Part shown: positions 43,312-51,065 of the stretch, in pieces
How positions within the stretch are numbered: position 1 is the first letter of the stretch
How the letters are laid out: each line of letters opens with the position of its first letter
Source of the DNA: Lachnospiraceae bacterium
GTDB taxonomy: Bacteria > Bacillota > Clostridia > Lachnospirales > Lachnospiraceae
Direction: 5' to 3'
DNA: 51,065 nt
NCBI GenBank assembly: GCA_017612555.1
Contig: JAGAFR010000063.1
Coordinates: 1-51,065 of the forward strand
Translations under genes and position numbers: made by a program
The notes under the pieces: model-generated
What the model saw: only the letters and a program-made list of their open reading frames with translations
Database searches by the model: none
What the model was told of the DNA's origin: nothing

Positions 43312-43626
43312 TGTTGCCCCTCCTTTCCTCCTTGAATGGTAAAGCTTCCCCGGATTCATTTCCGGGTCCTGTTCACAAGGAAATGAACAGACGCTCGGGC
43401 ATAAAATGCTACTTTTATGCCTTTATACTACTCTCAAAGCTACAGAAAATCAAGGGTTTTTACCAAAAAACAGGGCAAAAAAGCGCCTAAAAAGCAACAA
43501 TTATCAGTCATATTAATTGTTCATTATCACAATAAAACAAAAACAGCCCCAATATGTTGTGGAAAACGACAAAAACATTTCATTATCTGCCGGTTTTTCT
43601 TTTTTTTCGTAAACAGCAAAAACTCA
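43312..43626. other. Intergenic region upstream of the FliD-like gene
   Basis: This is the divergent gap between the FliD-like gene and the rpmG operon. It holds two hairpins in what would be the FliD-like leader: CTGTTCA/TGAACAG (about 43371-43390) and GCATAAAA/TTTTATGC (43399-43420). On the minus strand, TAAA-N14/15-CCCGAGCG is a weak SigD-like candidate. From about 43440 to 43620 the DNA is AT-rich with no supported gene. Confidence 0.5.
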
Positions 43627-43655
43627 TTGACGAGCGATATGTACTGTGGTATATT
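43627..43655 (+). promoter_or_regulatory. Promoter of rpmG-secE-nusG
   Basis: TTGACG and TATATT are 17 bases apart with TGG before the -10, about 90 bases upstream of rpmG. Confidence 0.8.
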
Positions 43656-43747
43656 ATTCCGGCGAGACGAGAGAAGTCTTTTTTTTGTGCTACAAACATT
43701 CTCGCATACAGTTACAGACAAATCTCAAATCCAGAGAGGTGGAAGAC

Positions 43748-43897
43748 ATGCGTACCAGAATCACACTTGCCTGCACAGAGTGCAAGAACAGAAATTACGA
43801 TACAAAGAAGGATAAGAAAACACATCCCGATCGTATGGAAACAAAGAAATATTGCAGATTTTGCAAGAAGCATACATTACATAAGGAGACTAAGTAA
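43748..43897 (+). CDS. rpmG: 50S ribosomal protein L33
   Basis: The 49-residue protein has two zinc-binding Cys pairs (CTEC, CRFC), so it is the C+ zinc form of L33. It starts behind GAGGTGGAAG. Its TAA overlaps the secE ATG by one base. Confidence 0.96.
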   Translation: MRTRITLACTECKNRNYDTKKDKKTHPDRMETKKYCRFCKKHTLHKETK

Positions 43898-44115
43898 TGG
43901 CAGAGAACAATAACGGAACAGAAGTTGTCACAAAAAAGGGCAAAGACTGGTTTAAAGGTCTTAAGGCTGAATTTCATAAGATCAGCTGGACGACAAAAGA
44001 TGATGTGACAAAGCAGACGGTTGCTGTTGTCGTTGTATCTGTCATTCTCGGCCTGCTGATCGCAGTAATAGATTTCCTTCTTCAGACGGGGATCAATTTC
44101 CTTGTTAAACTGTAA
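43897..44115 (+). CDS. secE: Preprotein translocase subunit SecE
   Basis: The 72-residue protein has a short N-terminal cytoplasmic helix (WFKGLKAEFHKISWTTKDDV, the SecE signature) and one C-terminal membrane helix (about 42-66). It is part of the SecYEG channel. The rpmG-secE-nusG order is the usual one. Confidence 0.96.
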   Translation: MAENNNGTEVVTKKGKDWFKGLKAEFHKISWTTKDDVTKQTVAVVVVSVILGLLIAVIDFLLQTGINFLVKL

Positions 44116-44127
44116 GGAGGTATTGCC

Positions 44128-44733
44128 ATGGCAGAAACGAACAACATGGAGCTTTCGGAAGAAAAGATAGAAGAAAACGCAGAATTTGCCGAGGACGCTG
44201 CAGAGGATAAGGGCCCCAAGGCAAATTGGTATGTTGTCCATACATATTCCGGATACGAGAATAAGGTAAAAGCCAATATAGAAAAAACGATAGAGAACAG
44301 ACATCTTGAGAATGAGATACTCGAAGTACGTGTTCCGATGCAGGATGTTACCGAGGTTAAGAACGGTGTCAGAAAGACAAGCGCCAAGAAGATGTTCCCC
44401 GGTTATGTTCTTATCAACATGATAATGAATGACGTAACATGGTACGTGGTTCGAAATACCAGAGGTGTCACAGGATTTGTAGGACCGGGAAGTAAGCCGG
44501 TTCCCCTTTCGGACGGTGAGATGAAGCCGCTCGGCATCAAGACGGAAAATGTCTTCATCAATTTCACCGAAGGAGATACGGTCAACGTTATCGCCGGTGT
44601 CTGGAAAGATACGGTCGGCGTTGTTCAGCGTATGGATATGGGTAAGCAGACAGCTACGATCATGGTGGAACTGTTTGGTCGTGAGACGCCCGTTGAGATC
44701 AGCTTTGACGAGATAAATAAAGCAAACTACTGA
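44128..44733 (+). CDS. nusG: Transcription termination/antitermination protein NusG
   Basis: The 201-residue protein has an N-terminal acidic extension of about 30 residues, then the NGN domain (WYVVHTYSGYENKV, RNTRGVTGFVG) and the C-terminal KOW domain (GDTVNVIAGVWKDTVGVVQ). It binds RNA polymerase and modulates pausing and ribosome coupling. AAGGAGG precedes ATG 44128. Confidence 0.96.
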   Translation: MAETNNMELSEEKIEENAEFAEDAAEDKGPKANWYVVHTYSGYENKVKANIEKTIENRHLENEILEVRVPMQDVTEVKNGVRKTSAKKMFPGYVLINMIMNDVTWYVVRNTRGVTGFVGPGSKPVPLSDGEMKPLGIKTENVFINFTEGDTVNVIAGVWKDTVGVVQRMDMGKQTATIMVELFGRETPVEISFDEINKANY

Positions 44734-44739
44734 TGATAA

Positions 44740-44951
44740 GGTCGAAAGGTTATATGGCGATTACGCTTGCGTAAATCGCATAGTAACCTTGAGACCAAGA
44801 AGATATGAGGAAGTAGCAATTTACGAAGTGAATATGCGGATTCCGAATATCTTCAGAATTGCGAGAGTTTCGAAGAAACGGAGCAATTCGTATCATCAAG
44901 ATGGATAAATATGAGTTCCATGCGGAACTGTGGGAGGGATTGTCCCGCCAC
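44740..44951 (+). ncRNA. Run of five hairpins in the nusG-rplK gap (putative structured RNA)
   Basis: Five hairpins follow one another: 44740-44796 (GGTC/GACC, AAGGTTA/TAACCTT and GCGATTACG/CGTAAATCGC), 44800-44853 (AAGATAT/ATATCTT and GGAA/TTCC with GA-GA mismatches and an inner GAA-loop hairpin), 44856-44889 (GAATTGC/GCAATTC with inner GTTTC-GAA-GAAAC), 44914-44929 (AGTTCC/GGAACT) and 44930-44951 (GTGG/CCAC with GGGA/TCCC). There is no T run and no convincing promoter for rplK, so the RNA would lie inside the nusG-rplK transcript. It is either a regulatory leader or a cluster of palindromic elements. Confidence 0.6.
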
Positions 44952-44980
44952 TACCACATTTATATTTACAGGAGGCTATT

Positions 44981-45406
44981 ATGGCTAAGAAAGTAGAAGG
45001 TTATATCAAACTTCAGATTCCTGCCGGAAAAGCAACACCGGCACCCCCGGTTGGCCCTGCGCTTGGTCAGCACGGTGTGAACATCGTTGAGTTCACAAAG
45101 CAGTTCAATGCAAGAACAGCAGATAAGGGCGATGTCCTTATTCCTGTTGTTATCACAGTTTATGCAGACAGAAGCTTTTCTTTTATTACGAAAACACCCC
45201 CTGCTGCAGTTCTTATCAAGAAGGCTTGCAATATCAAGTCAGGTTCGGGCGTTCCCAACAAGACAAAGGTTGCAACACTTTCGAAAGAGAAGTGTCGTGA
45301 GATAGCTGAAATGAAGATGCCGGATCTTAATGCAGCATCTATTGAAGCAGCTATGAGCATGGTAGCAGGAACAGCCAGAAGTATGGGCGTAACAGTTGAG
45401 GAGTAG
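44981..45406 (+). CDS. rplK: 50S ribosomal protein L11
   Basis: The 141-residue protein, exactly the usual length, starts at ATG 44981 behind AGGAGG. It has the L11 N-terminal domain ([20 protein letters not shown]) and the C-terminal rRNA-binding domain. An open frame runs further upstream but covers hairpin DNA and lacks similarity. Confidence 0.97.
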   Translation: MAKKVEGYIKLQIPAGKATPAPPVGPALGQHGVNIVEFTKQFNARTADKGDVLIPVVITVYADRSFSFITKTPPAAVLIKKACNIKSGSGVPNKTKVATLSKEKCREIAEMKMPDLNAASIEAAMSMVAGTARSMGVTVEE

Positions 45407-45418
45407 GAGGAAGCTTAA

Positions 45419-46108
45419 ATGAAACACGGAAAGAAATATGTCGAAGCTGCTAAGCTTGTGGATCGTGCAACTTCCTACGAGCCCGCTGAAGCTATAGCGC
45501 TTGTTAAGAAAACAGCAACAGCAAAGTTTGATGAAACGGTTGAAGTTCATATCCGTACAGGATGTGACGGAAGACATGCCGAGCAGCAGATAAGAGGAGC
45601 GGTTGTTCTTCCCAACGGAACAGGTAAGACAGTAAGAGTTCTTGTATTCGCAAAGGGCGACAAGATCACTGAAGCGGAAAACGCAGGAGCTGATCATGTC
45701 GGAGGCGATGAGCTCATTCCCAAGATCCAGAATGAAGGATGGCTTGATTTTGACGTAGTTGTTGCCACACCTGATATGATGGGTGTTGTAGGTCGTCTCG
45801 GTAAGGTGCTCGGACCTAAAGGTCTTATGCCCAACCCCAAGGCAGGTACGGTCACAATGGATGTAGCAAAGGCTATCGCCGATATCAAGGCAGGTAAGAT
45901 CGAGTACAGACTTGATAAGACCAACATCATCCACTGTCCTGTCGGCAAGGCAAGCTTTTCGGAAGAGAAGCTCAATGAGAACTTCAATGCTCTCATGGAA
46001 GCCATTGTAAAGGCTAAGCCCGCAGCACTTAAGGGACAGTACTTAAGAAGCATCAGCCTTTCCACGACAATGGGACCCGGCGTAAAAGTTTCTACAGCAA
46101 AGTACTAA
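45419..46108 (+). CDS. rplA: 50S ribosomal protein L1
   Basis: The 229-residue protein has the L1 signature region ([20 protein letters not shown]). It lies 12 bases after rplK. L1 often represses its own operon; no L1 site was defined here. A terminator follows, which splits the usual rplKAJL series. Confidence 0.97.
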   Translation: MKHGKKYVEAAKLVDRATSYEPAEAIALVKKTATAKFDETVEVHIRTGCDGRHAEQQIRGAVVLPNGTGKTVRVLVFAKGDKITEAENAGADHVGGDELIPKIQNEGWLDFDVVVATPDMMGVVGRLGKVLGPKGLMPNPKAGTVTMDVAKAIADIKAGKIEYRLDKTNIIHCPVGKASFSEEKLNENFNALMEAIVKAKPAALKGQYLRSISLSTTMGPGVKVSTAKY

Positions 46109-46122
46109 AATATGTTATCATG

Positions 46123-46154
46123 AACCCGACAGGTAACTGTCGGGTTCTTTTTTT
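46123..46154 (+). terminator. Terminator after rplA
   Basis: AACCCGACAG/CTGTCGGGTT (10 bp, loop GTAA) is followed by CTTTTTTT. It stops the rplKA transcript just before the CapA-like gene. Confidence 0.95.
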
Positions 46155-46165
46155 GGTAATGAGAT

Positions 46166-47614
46166 ATGAAGACCGGATCGAATAAAAACAGAATACGGAT
46201 CGTATGCGTGCTGACGATGTCAGTGCTGCTTCTTGCCGGTTGTGATATTAAGATAACCGGGGTATTTCCGCTTCCCAAAGTGACTGAAGCATCTAAAACT
46301 GCAGAAGAAGTATCGCCTCAGGAACAGGACTTTATCGGTCCCCCTCCGGTGATCTCGATAAATGACGACACAGAATCCGTGATAACCGAACATGAAGACG
46401 CAGAGGACGAGGCCGGGTTCGAGGAGATATATGATCCCGAAGGAAAAGAGTACTCGGTCATGACTGCTTCGCCTGATCAGATAACGCTGTCCTTTGTGGG
46501 GGATGTGGGTTTTGCAAAAGGCTATGCGACGATAAACAAGTATCACGGTAACGGAGATGATATTCACAAGAGCATTGATGACGGTGTACTGTCGATGATG
46601 CAGTCGGCCGATATAATGATGGCAAACAATGAGTTCCCGTACAGTGACAGAGGAACTCCTACTCCGAACAAGACATATACGTTCCGTGCAGACCCGAAGG
46701 ATGTCCATATAATGAAAGATATGGGTGTTGATATCGTGGGTCTTGCCAATAACCACGCTTATGATTACGGCCCGGACGCTCTTATCGATACGATAGATAC
46801 TTTAAATGATGCGCATCTTCCTTTTGTCGGAGCAGGGAAAAACATCGATGAAGCCATGCGGCCGGCGTATTTTCATGTAAACGGAAATGTTGTATCGATA
46901 GTGGCCGCAACGCAGATAGAGAGGCTGGGAAGCCCGGATACCAGGGAAGCCACCGCTGATTCTCCCGGTGTTCTTCGTACACTCGATCCGGCCAAAGCGG
47001 TACAGGCCATTAAAACTGCATCGGAAAACAGTGATTTTACGGTAATGTTCGTTCACTGGGGAACGGAGAGCACGGATCTGGTCGAAAAGAGTCAGCGTGA
47101 TCTTGCAAAGGCATATGTTGAAGCGGGAGCCGATCTTGTGATAGGAGCGCATTCGCACTGCCTTCAGGGGATCGATTATATAGATGATGTACCCGTGTTC
47201 TACAGTCTCGGAAACTTTTGGTTCAATTCCAAGACACTGGATACATGCATAGTAACCGCTACACTTAACAAGGATTGTCAGCTTTCAAGTGTTCGGTTCA
47301 TACCCTGCATCCAGCGCGGATCGGGGGTTGTAACCGCAAGTCAGGCTGAACATGACAGGATCATCGAGTACATGAGAGGCATATCCAATTATGCCGAGAT
47401 AGATGACGACGGCTTTGTTACGAAGTCTGACAAGGATCATAATACCCAGAACGGCAAGAATACATCTCCCGCCCGAAAAGCAGAAGAGCCTGAAGATGCA
47501 GCAGTACAATCAGAACCTGCAGGAGAACAGGCTCCGGCAGCACAGACTCAGCCCGCACAGGAACAGGCTCCGAAGGAGGAAGCCCTTCCCGACTGGGCGG
47601 TTGATACGAATTGA
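46166..47614 (+). CDS. CapA/PgsA-type metallophosphatase lipoprotein
   Basis: The 482-residue protein has a lipoprotein signal with lipobox LLAGC (about Cys 26), an acidic linker, a PGA_cap domain (about 110-380: SFVGDVGFAKG, ANNEFPYSDRG, GLANNHAYDYG, FVHWGTE, IGAHSHCLQG) with the metal-binding Asp, Asn and His residues in place, and a Gln/Ala/Pro-rich tail. Related proteins take part in poly-gamma-glutamate or other surface polymer work. It lies between rplA and rplJ, where most Firmicutes have nothing. Its start is only 11 bases past a strong terminator and has no good ribosome site, so expression may be low or depend on read-through. Confidence 0.88.
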   Translation: MKTGSNKNRIRIVCVLTMSVLLLAGCDIKITGVFPLPKVTEASKTAEEVSPQEQDFIGPPPVISINDDTESVITEHEDAEDEAGFEEIYDPEGKEYSVMTASPDQITLSFVGDVGFAKGYATINKYHGNGDDIHKSIDDGVLSMMQSADIMMANNEFPYSDRGTPTPNKTYTFRADPKDVHIMKDMGVDIVGLANNHAYDYGPDALIDTIDTLNDAHLPFVGAGKNIDEAMRPAYFHVNGNVVSIVAATQIERLGSPDTREATADSPGVLRTLDPAKAVQAIKTASENSDFTVMFVHWGTESTDLVEKSQRDLAKAYVEAGADLVIGAHSHCLQGIDYIDDVPVFYSLGNFWFNSKTLDTCIVTATLNKDCQLSSVRFIPCIQRGSGVVTASQAEHDRIIEYMRGISNYAEIDDDGFVTKSDKDHNTQNGKNTSPARKAEEPEDAAVQSEPAGEQAPAAQTQPAQEQAPKEEALPDWAVDTN

Positions 47615-47626
47615 TACAATAAACTA

Positions 47627-47655
47627 TTGACATGAAAGCGTCATTATGATAGTTT
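47627..47655 (+). promoter_or_regulatory. Promoter of rplJ-rplL
   Basis: TTGACA and TAGTTT are 17 bases apart with TGA before the -10. It lies about 365 bases before rplJ, so the mRNA has a very long leader. Confidence 0.7.
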
Positions 47656-47664
47656 AGACAAGGT

Positions 47665-47870
47665 CGCTTAAGCGGCCGGCCGAAGACAGCAGGTGCGGAT
47701 TTGCTGATAGGAGGGGCCCACGAGCTATCTTGCACGAAGTGCGAGATGCCACCCGGCGAGGGTTGGGAGGAACCTGTCTGCACCGCGAGCCCCCACAACA
47801 TCCTCTTTGAGGATGTCGCTGCGACTCGATTGCTTCGCAATCAAGTCATTAAATGGGCGAGCGTCCTTCC
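47665..47870 (+). repeat. Structured repeat-bearing leader upstream of rplJ (copy C modules)
   Basis: The stretch holds CGCTTAAGCGG (47665-47675, like the CGCTTGAGCGG module), ATAGGAGGGGCCC (47707-47719, repeated at 48643), a GAA-loop hairpin ATCTTGCAC/GTGCGAGAT (about 47726-47746), CCCGGCGAGGG (47752-47762, as in copy A), hairpin ACATCCTC-ttt-GAGGATGT (about 47799-47817), hairpin GATTGC-ttc-GCAATC (about 47827-47842) and AATGGGCGAGCGTCCTT (47852-47868), which recurs inverted at 41925. It should be transcribed from the promoter at 47627. I see no supported gene. Confidence 0.6.
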
Positions 47871-47887
47871 GTGTAAGTAATAGTTTT

Positions 47888-47963
47888 ATTCGCCTGCCGA
47901 GGAGATTACGAGTAGTATCACTATGATCTTATGCCCTCTCCGTCTTCGGAGCGGGCTTTTTTA
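47888..47963 (+). promoter_or_regulatory. L10-leader attenuator of rplJ-rplL
   Basis: A segment with TGCCGAGGAGATTACG is followed by a terminator hairpin GCCC-t-CTCCG / CGGAG-c-GGGC (47933-47956) and TTTTTTAT. In Firmicutes the L10(L12)4 complex binds the rplJ leader and controls a terminator at this place. The assignment rests on position and the hairpin plus a short motif recalled from L10 leaders. Confidence 0.7.
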
Positions 47964-48017
47964 TATCAGAAGAGCCTCGTTTTCGGTCAAACGAAAAATC
48001 TGTAAAGGAGGTAAAAA

Positions 48018-48638
48018 ATGGCTAAGGTAGAACTTAAGAAACCTGTTGTTGATGAGATCTCAGAAGTAGTCAAGGACGCACAGGGTCTTGTGCTCGTTGA
48101 TTATCGCGGACTTACCGTTGAGCAGGATACCGTATTGCGTAAGCAGCTTCGTGAAGCAGGGATCACTTACAAGGTTTACAAGAACACAATGATGAACTTT
48201 GCATTTAAGGGAACCGACTTTGAGGCATTATCACCTCATCTTGAAGGCCCCAGTGCCATCGCCGTATCAAAGGATGATGCAACGGCGCCCGCACGTGTTA
48301 TCGTCAAGTTTGCCAAGGATGCTCCCCAGTTAGAGCTCAAGGCAGGCGTTGTAGAAGGCGTGCTTTATGATGCAAAAGGAATCACAGAGATTGCCAAGAT
48401 CCCTTCAAGGGAAGAGCTTCTTTCCAAACTGCTTGGATCACTGCAGTCTCCTATTTCAAATCTTGCCCGTGTGCTCAATCAGATCGCACAGAACGGTGGC
48501 GGAGAGTCAGCTAAGGAAGCAGCACCCGCTGAGGAAGCTGCAGCACCTGCTGAAGAAGCCGCACCCGCAGAAGCAGAAGCACCCGCAGAAGCAGAAGCAC
48601 CTGCCGAGGAAACAGCACCTGCTGAAGCAGAAGCATAG
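48018..48638 (+). CDS. rplJ: 50S ribosomal protein L10
   Basis: The 206-residue protein has the L10 core (LVLVDYRGLTVEQDTVLRKQ, VYKNTMMNFA) and an unusually long C-terminal tail of about 35 residues made of AEEAAPAEAEAPAEA repeats, whereas ordinary L10 is about 165-175 residues. It anchors L7/L12 dimers on the ribosomal stalk. AAAGGAGG precedes the ATG. Confidence 0.95.
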   Translation: MAKVELKKPVVDEISEVVKDAQGLVLVDYRGLTVEQDTVLRKQLREAGITYKVYKNTMMNFAFKGTDFEALSPHLEGPSAIAVSKDDATAPARVIVKFAKDAPQLELKAGVVEGVLYDAKGITEIAKIPSREELLSKLLGSLQSPISNLARVLNQIAQNGGGESAKEAAPAEEAAAPAEEAAPAEAEAPAEAEAPAEETAPAEAEA

Positions 48639-48718
48639 GCAAATAGGAGGGGCCCGCTTGGCGAGTCTCAATTAAAAAATCAAGTATAGTTAAACATAAT
48701 AAGTAGGAGGAAAATAAA

Positions 48719-49099
48719 ATGGCAAAAATGTCAACAGCAGAATTTATTGATGCTATAAAAGAGTTAACCGTTTTAGAGCTTAACGATCTTGTTAAGGCTT
48801 GTGAAGAAGAGTTCGGCGTATCTGCAGCAGCAGGCGTTGTAGTTGCAGCAGCAGGTGCAGCTGACGGCGGCGCAGCAGGCGAAGAAAAGAGCGAGTTCGA
48901 TATCGAGCTTACCGATGTAGGTCCCAACAAGGTTAAGGTTATCAAAGTTGTTCGTGAAGCAACCGGTCTTGGCCTCAAGGAAGCAAAGGATCTCGTTGAT
49001 TCGGCTCCCAAGATCCTCAAAGAGGGCGCTTCCAAGGAAGAAGCTGACGATATCAAGGCTAAGCTCGAAGCAGAAGGCGCAAAGGTTACTCTTAAGTAA
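48719..49099 (+). CDS. rplL: 50S ribosomal protein L7/L12
   Basis: The 126-residue protein has the N-terminal dimerisation helix region, an Ala/Gly-rich hinge ([18 protein letters not shown]) and the C-terminal factor-binding domain ([20 protein letters not shown]). The 80-base gap after rplJ holds the repeated ATAGGAGGGGCCC (48643-48655), and AGGAGG is the ribosome site. Confidence 0.97.
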   Translation: MAKMSTAEFIDAIKELTVLELNDLVKACEEEFGVSAAAGVVVAAAGAADGGAAGEEKSEFDIELTDVGPNKVKVIKVVREATGLGLKEAKDLVDSAPKILKEGASKEEADDIKAKLEAEGAKVTLK

Positions 49100-49133
49100 T
49101 CGATATTGTTCATTAAAAATCTAAATATTTTTC

Positions 49134-49162
49134 TTGACTCAAAAAAGAGCTTGTGTTACCAT
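49134..49162 (+). promoter_or_regulatory. Promoter candidate for rpoB
   Basis: TTGACT and TACCAT are 17 bases apart, about 140 bases upstream of rpoB. It overlaps the left arm of the rplL terminator-like hairpin. Confidence 0.45.
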
Positions 49163-49200
49163 GGATAACGCACTATTGTGGTTCCATAGGCTCTTTTTGT
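49142..49200 (+). terminator. Terminator or attenuator between rplL and rpoB
   Basis: AAAAAGAGC (49142-49150) pairs with GCTCTTTTT (49190-49198) across a 39-base loop that has further weak pairing. It fits the partial termination that lowers rpoBC expression relative to ribosomal proteins. Confidence 0.65.
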
Positions 49201-49302
49201 GCGCCTTTTTTCGGAAAAACCGCTAAATATGGGGGTTTCGAAGGATGCGTCCACAATTGTGCTGTGTTGAAATTTAAATAGAAAAACGGGGTGAAAACGT
49301 CA

Positions 49303-51065
49303 ATGGAAAAGAACAGGATACGTCCGGTCACAGTTGGCAAGAGCACAAGGATGAGCTTTTCGCGTCAGAAAGAAGTTCTCGAGATGCCAAATCTCATCGA
49401 AGTACAGAAAGACTCTTACCAATGGTTTCTGGATGACGGTCTGAAGGAAGTCTTTGCGGACATCTCTCCGATCACTGACTACAGCGGACAGTTAAGTCTG
49501 GAGTTTGTTGATTTTAAATTATGCGAAGAAGATGTCAAGTATTCTATTGAGGAATGTAAGGAACGTGACGCAACATACGCAGCCCCCCTTAAGGTCCGTG
49601 TACGTCTTTACAATAAGACGGATGACAAGATCATAGAACACGAGATCTTTATGGGTGACCTTCCTCTTATGACAGCAACCGGCACATTCGTTATCAACGG
49701 AGCAGAGCGTGTTATCGTCAGCCAGCTGGTTCGCTCCCCCGGAATCTATTACGGAATAACTCATGATAAATTCGGTAAGAAGCTGTACTCATGTACGGTG
49801 ATACCAAACAGAGGTGCATGGTTGGAGTATGAAACGGACTCCAATGATGTGTTTTTTGTGCGCGTGGATCGTACCAGAAAGGTACCGGTTACGGTACTGC
49901 TCAGGTCACTCGGGCTTGGCACCAATCAGGAGATACTTGATCTGTTCGGTGATGAGCCGAAGATAATGGCATCTTTTTCAAAGGATGTTGCTACCAACTA
50001 TCAGGAAGGTCTTCTTGAGTTATATAAGAAGATAAGACCCGGTGAGCCTCTTGCGGTTGAAAGCGCAGAGAGCCTCATCAATGCCATGTTCTTTGATCCG
50101 AGAAGATACGATCTGGCTAAGGTCGGTCGTTATAAGTTCAATAAGAAGCTCATGCTCCGCAACCGTATCAGAAACAGGGTACTTGCTGAGGATGTTGTGG
50201 ATCCCAACACAGGAGAGATCCTGGCAGAAGCAGGTGCGACGGTCAGCGTTGAACTCGCCGACAGGATCCAGAATGCCGCAGTTCCTTATGTAGTGATACA
50301 GGGCGAAGAGCGTAACGTAAGAGTTCTTTCCAACATGATGGTAGACATTACGAGCTTCATAGATTGTGATCCGAAGGAGCTTGGTATTACAGAGCTTGTT
50401 TATTATCCTGCTCTTCAGGCACTCCTTACGGAATATGCCGACAGACCGGAGGAGCTTGCGGAAGCAATATCCGAATCTGTTCATGCGCTTATACCGAAGC
50501 ATATCACTCCGGAAGATATTTTTGCTTCCATTAACTACAATATGCATCTTGAGTACGGTTTCGGAAACGACGATGATATCGATCATCTTGGTAACCGACG
50601 TATCCGTGCGGTCGGAGAGCTGTTACAGAATCAGTACAGGATAGGTCTTTCAAGACTTGAGAGAGTCGTTCGTGAGAGAATGACAACACAGGACCTTGAA
50701 GGAATTTCCCCTCAGCAGCTTATCAATATCAAGCCCGTAACGGCTGCCGTTAAGGAGTTCTTCGGTTCATCACAGCTGTCACAGTTCATGGACCAGAACA
50801 ACCCTCTTGGTGAGCTTACTCATAAGAGAAGACTCTCAGCACTCGGTCCCGGAGGTCTTTCAAGAGATCGTGCCGGATTCGAGGTCAGAGACGTTCATTA
50901 TTCCCATTACGGAAGAATGTGTCCCATCGAGACACCCGAAGGTCCCAACATCGGTCTTATCAACTCGCTTGCATGTTATGCGAGGATCAAAGAGTACGGG
51001 ATTGTTGAGGTACCATACAGAAAGATAGACCAGTCCGATCCGGAGAATCCCACGGTTACGGATGA
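49303..51065 (+). CDS. rpoB: RNA polymerase beta subunit, N-terminal half (runs off the window)
   Basis: There are 587 codons, open to the window edge. The start ATG 49303 lies behind GGGGTGAAAA. It contains the beta-subunit lobe/protrusion regions ([31 protein letters not shown]-like) and the rifampicin-binding cluster at about residues 488-519 ([18 protein letters not shown], then [14 protein letters not shown]). The usual resistance positions carry the sensitive residues Gln, Asp, His and Ser. The rplL-rpoB order is standard. Confidence 0.98.
   Translation, partial: MEKNRIRPVTVGKSTRMSFSRQKEVLEMPNLIEVQKDSYQWFLDDGLKEVFADISPITDYSGQLSLEFVDFKLCEEDVKYSIEECKERDATYAAPLKVRVRLYNKTDDKIIEHEIFMGDLPLMTATGTFVINGAERVIVSQLVRSPGIYYGITHDKFGKKLYSCTVIPNRGAWLEYETDSNDVFFVRVDRTRKVPVTVLLRSLGLGTNQEILDLFGDEPKIMASFSKDVATNYQEGLLELYKKIRPGEPLAVESAESLINAMFFDPRRYDLAKVGRYKFNKKLMLRNRIRNRVLAEDVVDPNTGEILAEAGATVSVELADRIQNAAVPYVVIQGEERNVRVLSNMMVDITSFIDCDPKELGITELVYYPALQALLTEYADRPEELAEAISESVHALIPKHITPEDIFASINYNMHLEYGFGNDDDIDHLGNRRIRAVGELLQNQYRIGLSRLERVVRERMTTQDLEGISPQQLINIKPVTAAVKEFFGSSQLSQFMDQNNPLGELTHKRRLSALGPGGLSRDRAGFEVRDVHYSHYGRMCPIETPEGPNIGLINSLACYARIKEYGIVEVPYRKIDQSDPENPTVTD

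Noticed and set aside
44930-44980. Longer N-terminus for L11
   Set aside because: The extra 17 codons lie in hairpin DNA. ATG 44981 has a perfect AGGAGG and gives the standard 141 residues.
47418-47840. Minus-strand frame of 140 residues over the structured rplJ leader
   Set aside because: It crosses hairpins, repeat modules and the end of the CapA-like gene, and has no ribosome site or known domain. The DNA looks non-coding.
47640-47870. Housekeeping RNA (RNase P, tmRNA or SRP RNA) upstream of rplJ
   Set aside because: I looked for the conserved core motifs of these RNAs and found none; the region shares modules with dispersed repeats instead.
49303-51065. Rifampicin-resistance change in rpoB
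   Set aside because: The visible cluster carries the sensitive residues at the usual resistance positions.

Overview
The window looks like a chromosomal stretch from a low- to mid-GC, motile anaerobic Firmicute of the Lachnospiraceae type, probably close to Butyrivibrio or Pseudobutyrivibrio. The evidence is the LytS/YesN two-component system beside a monosaccharide ABC transporter, the hprK-rapZ-whiA-Crh group, a DUF6465-like Ala/Lys-rich protein, strong TTGACA/TATAAT promoters, flagella-linked genes and Firmicute-type ribosomal gene order. The genus is inferred from gene content, not from a database match. Nearly all genes lie on the + strand; the FliD-like gene is the only clear exception. 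I saw no tRNA, rRNA, CRISPR array, phage or transposase gene.

Layout. (1) 1-10.6 kb: a sugar-sensing module (membrane-anchored binding protein, LytS-type kinase, YesN-type regulator, second binding lipoprotein), then a complete sugar ABC importer with two paralogous permeases. (2) 10.8-17.6 kb: uvrC, then hprK, ROK glucokinase, murB, rapZ, whiA and a Crh-like HPr paralogue. (3) 17.8-23.4 kb: a probable operon led by a membrane protein with a degenerate GGDEF domain, followed by an epimerase, a heptose kinase, a fused nucleotidyltransferase-phosphatase, a sedoheptulose-7-phosphate isomerase and a transaldolase. Together these form a nearly self-contained GDP-D-glycero-alpha-D-manno-heptose pathway. 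(4) 23.5-28.7 kb: a histone-H1-like Ala/Lys-rich protein, an aconitase-family hydratase, a small conserved protein, an EF-hand protein behind a SigD-like promoter and structured leader, and a small alarmone synthetase. (5) 29.0-36.3 kb: a tail-anchored coiled-coil protein, a LysM-G5-M23 peptidase, murA, an HD-GYP phosphodiesterase and a LicD fusion protein. (6) 36.3-43.3 kb: a GH3 glycosidase, a DUF3160-like lipoprotein, a small membrane-anchored protein, a 121-residue helical protein and the convergent FliD-like gene. (7) 43.6 kb to the end: rpmG-secE-nusG, rplK-rplA, a CapA-like lipoprotein gene, rplJ-rplL and the start of rpoB.

Themes. Sugar sensing, carbon-catabolite control and envelope building run through the window. 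Cyclic-di-GMP may link several parts: a degenerate GGDEF domain that keeps an RxxD site heads the heptose operon, an HD-GYP phosphodiesterase lies further on, and flagella-linked genes carry SigD-like promoters. The intergenic DNA is unusually structured. It holds a modular repeat with hairpins at three or more loci, a run of five hairpins between nusG and rplK, a roughly 350-nt structured leader before rplJ, and a terminator-like hairpin inside the coding start of the M23 peptidase gene. These non-coding structures and the heptose operon are the parts most worth a second look.
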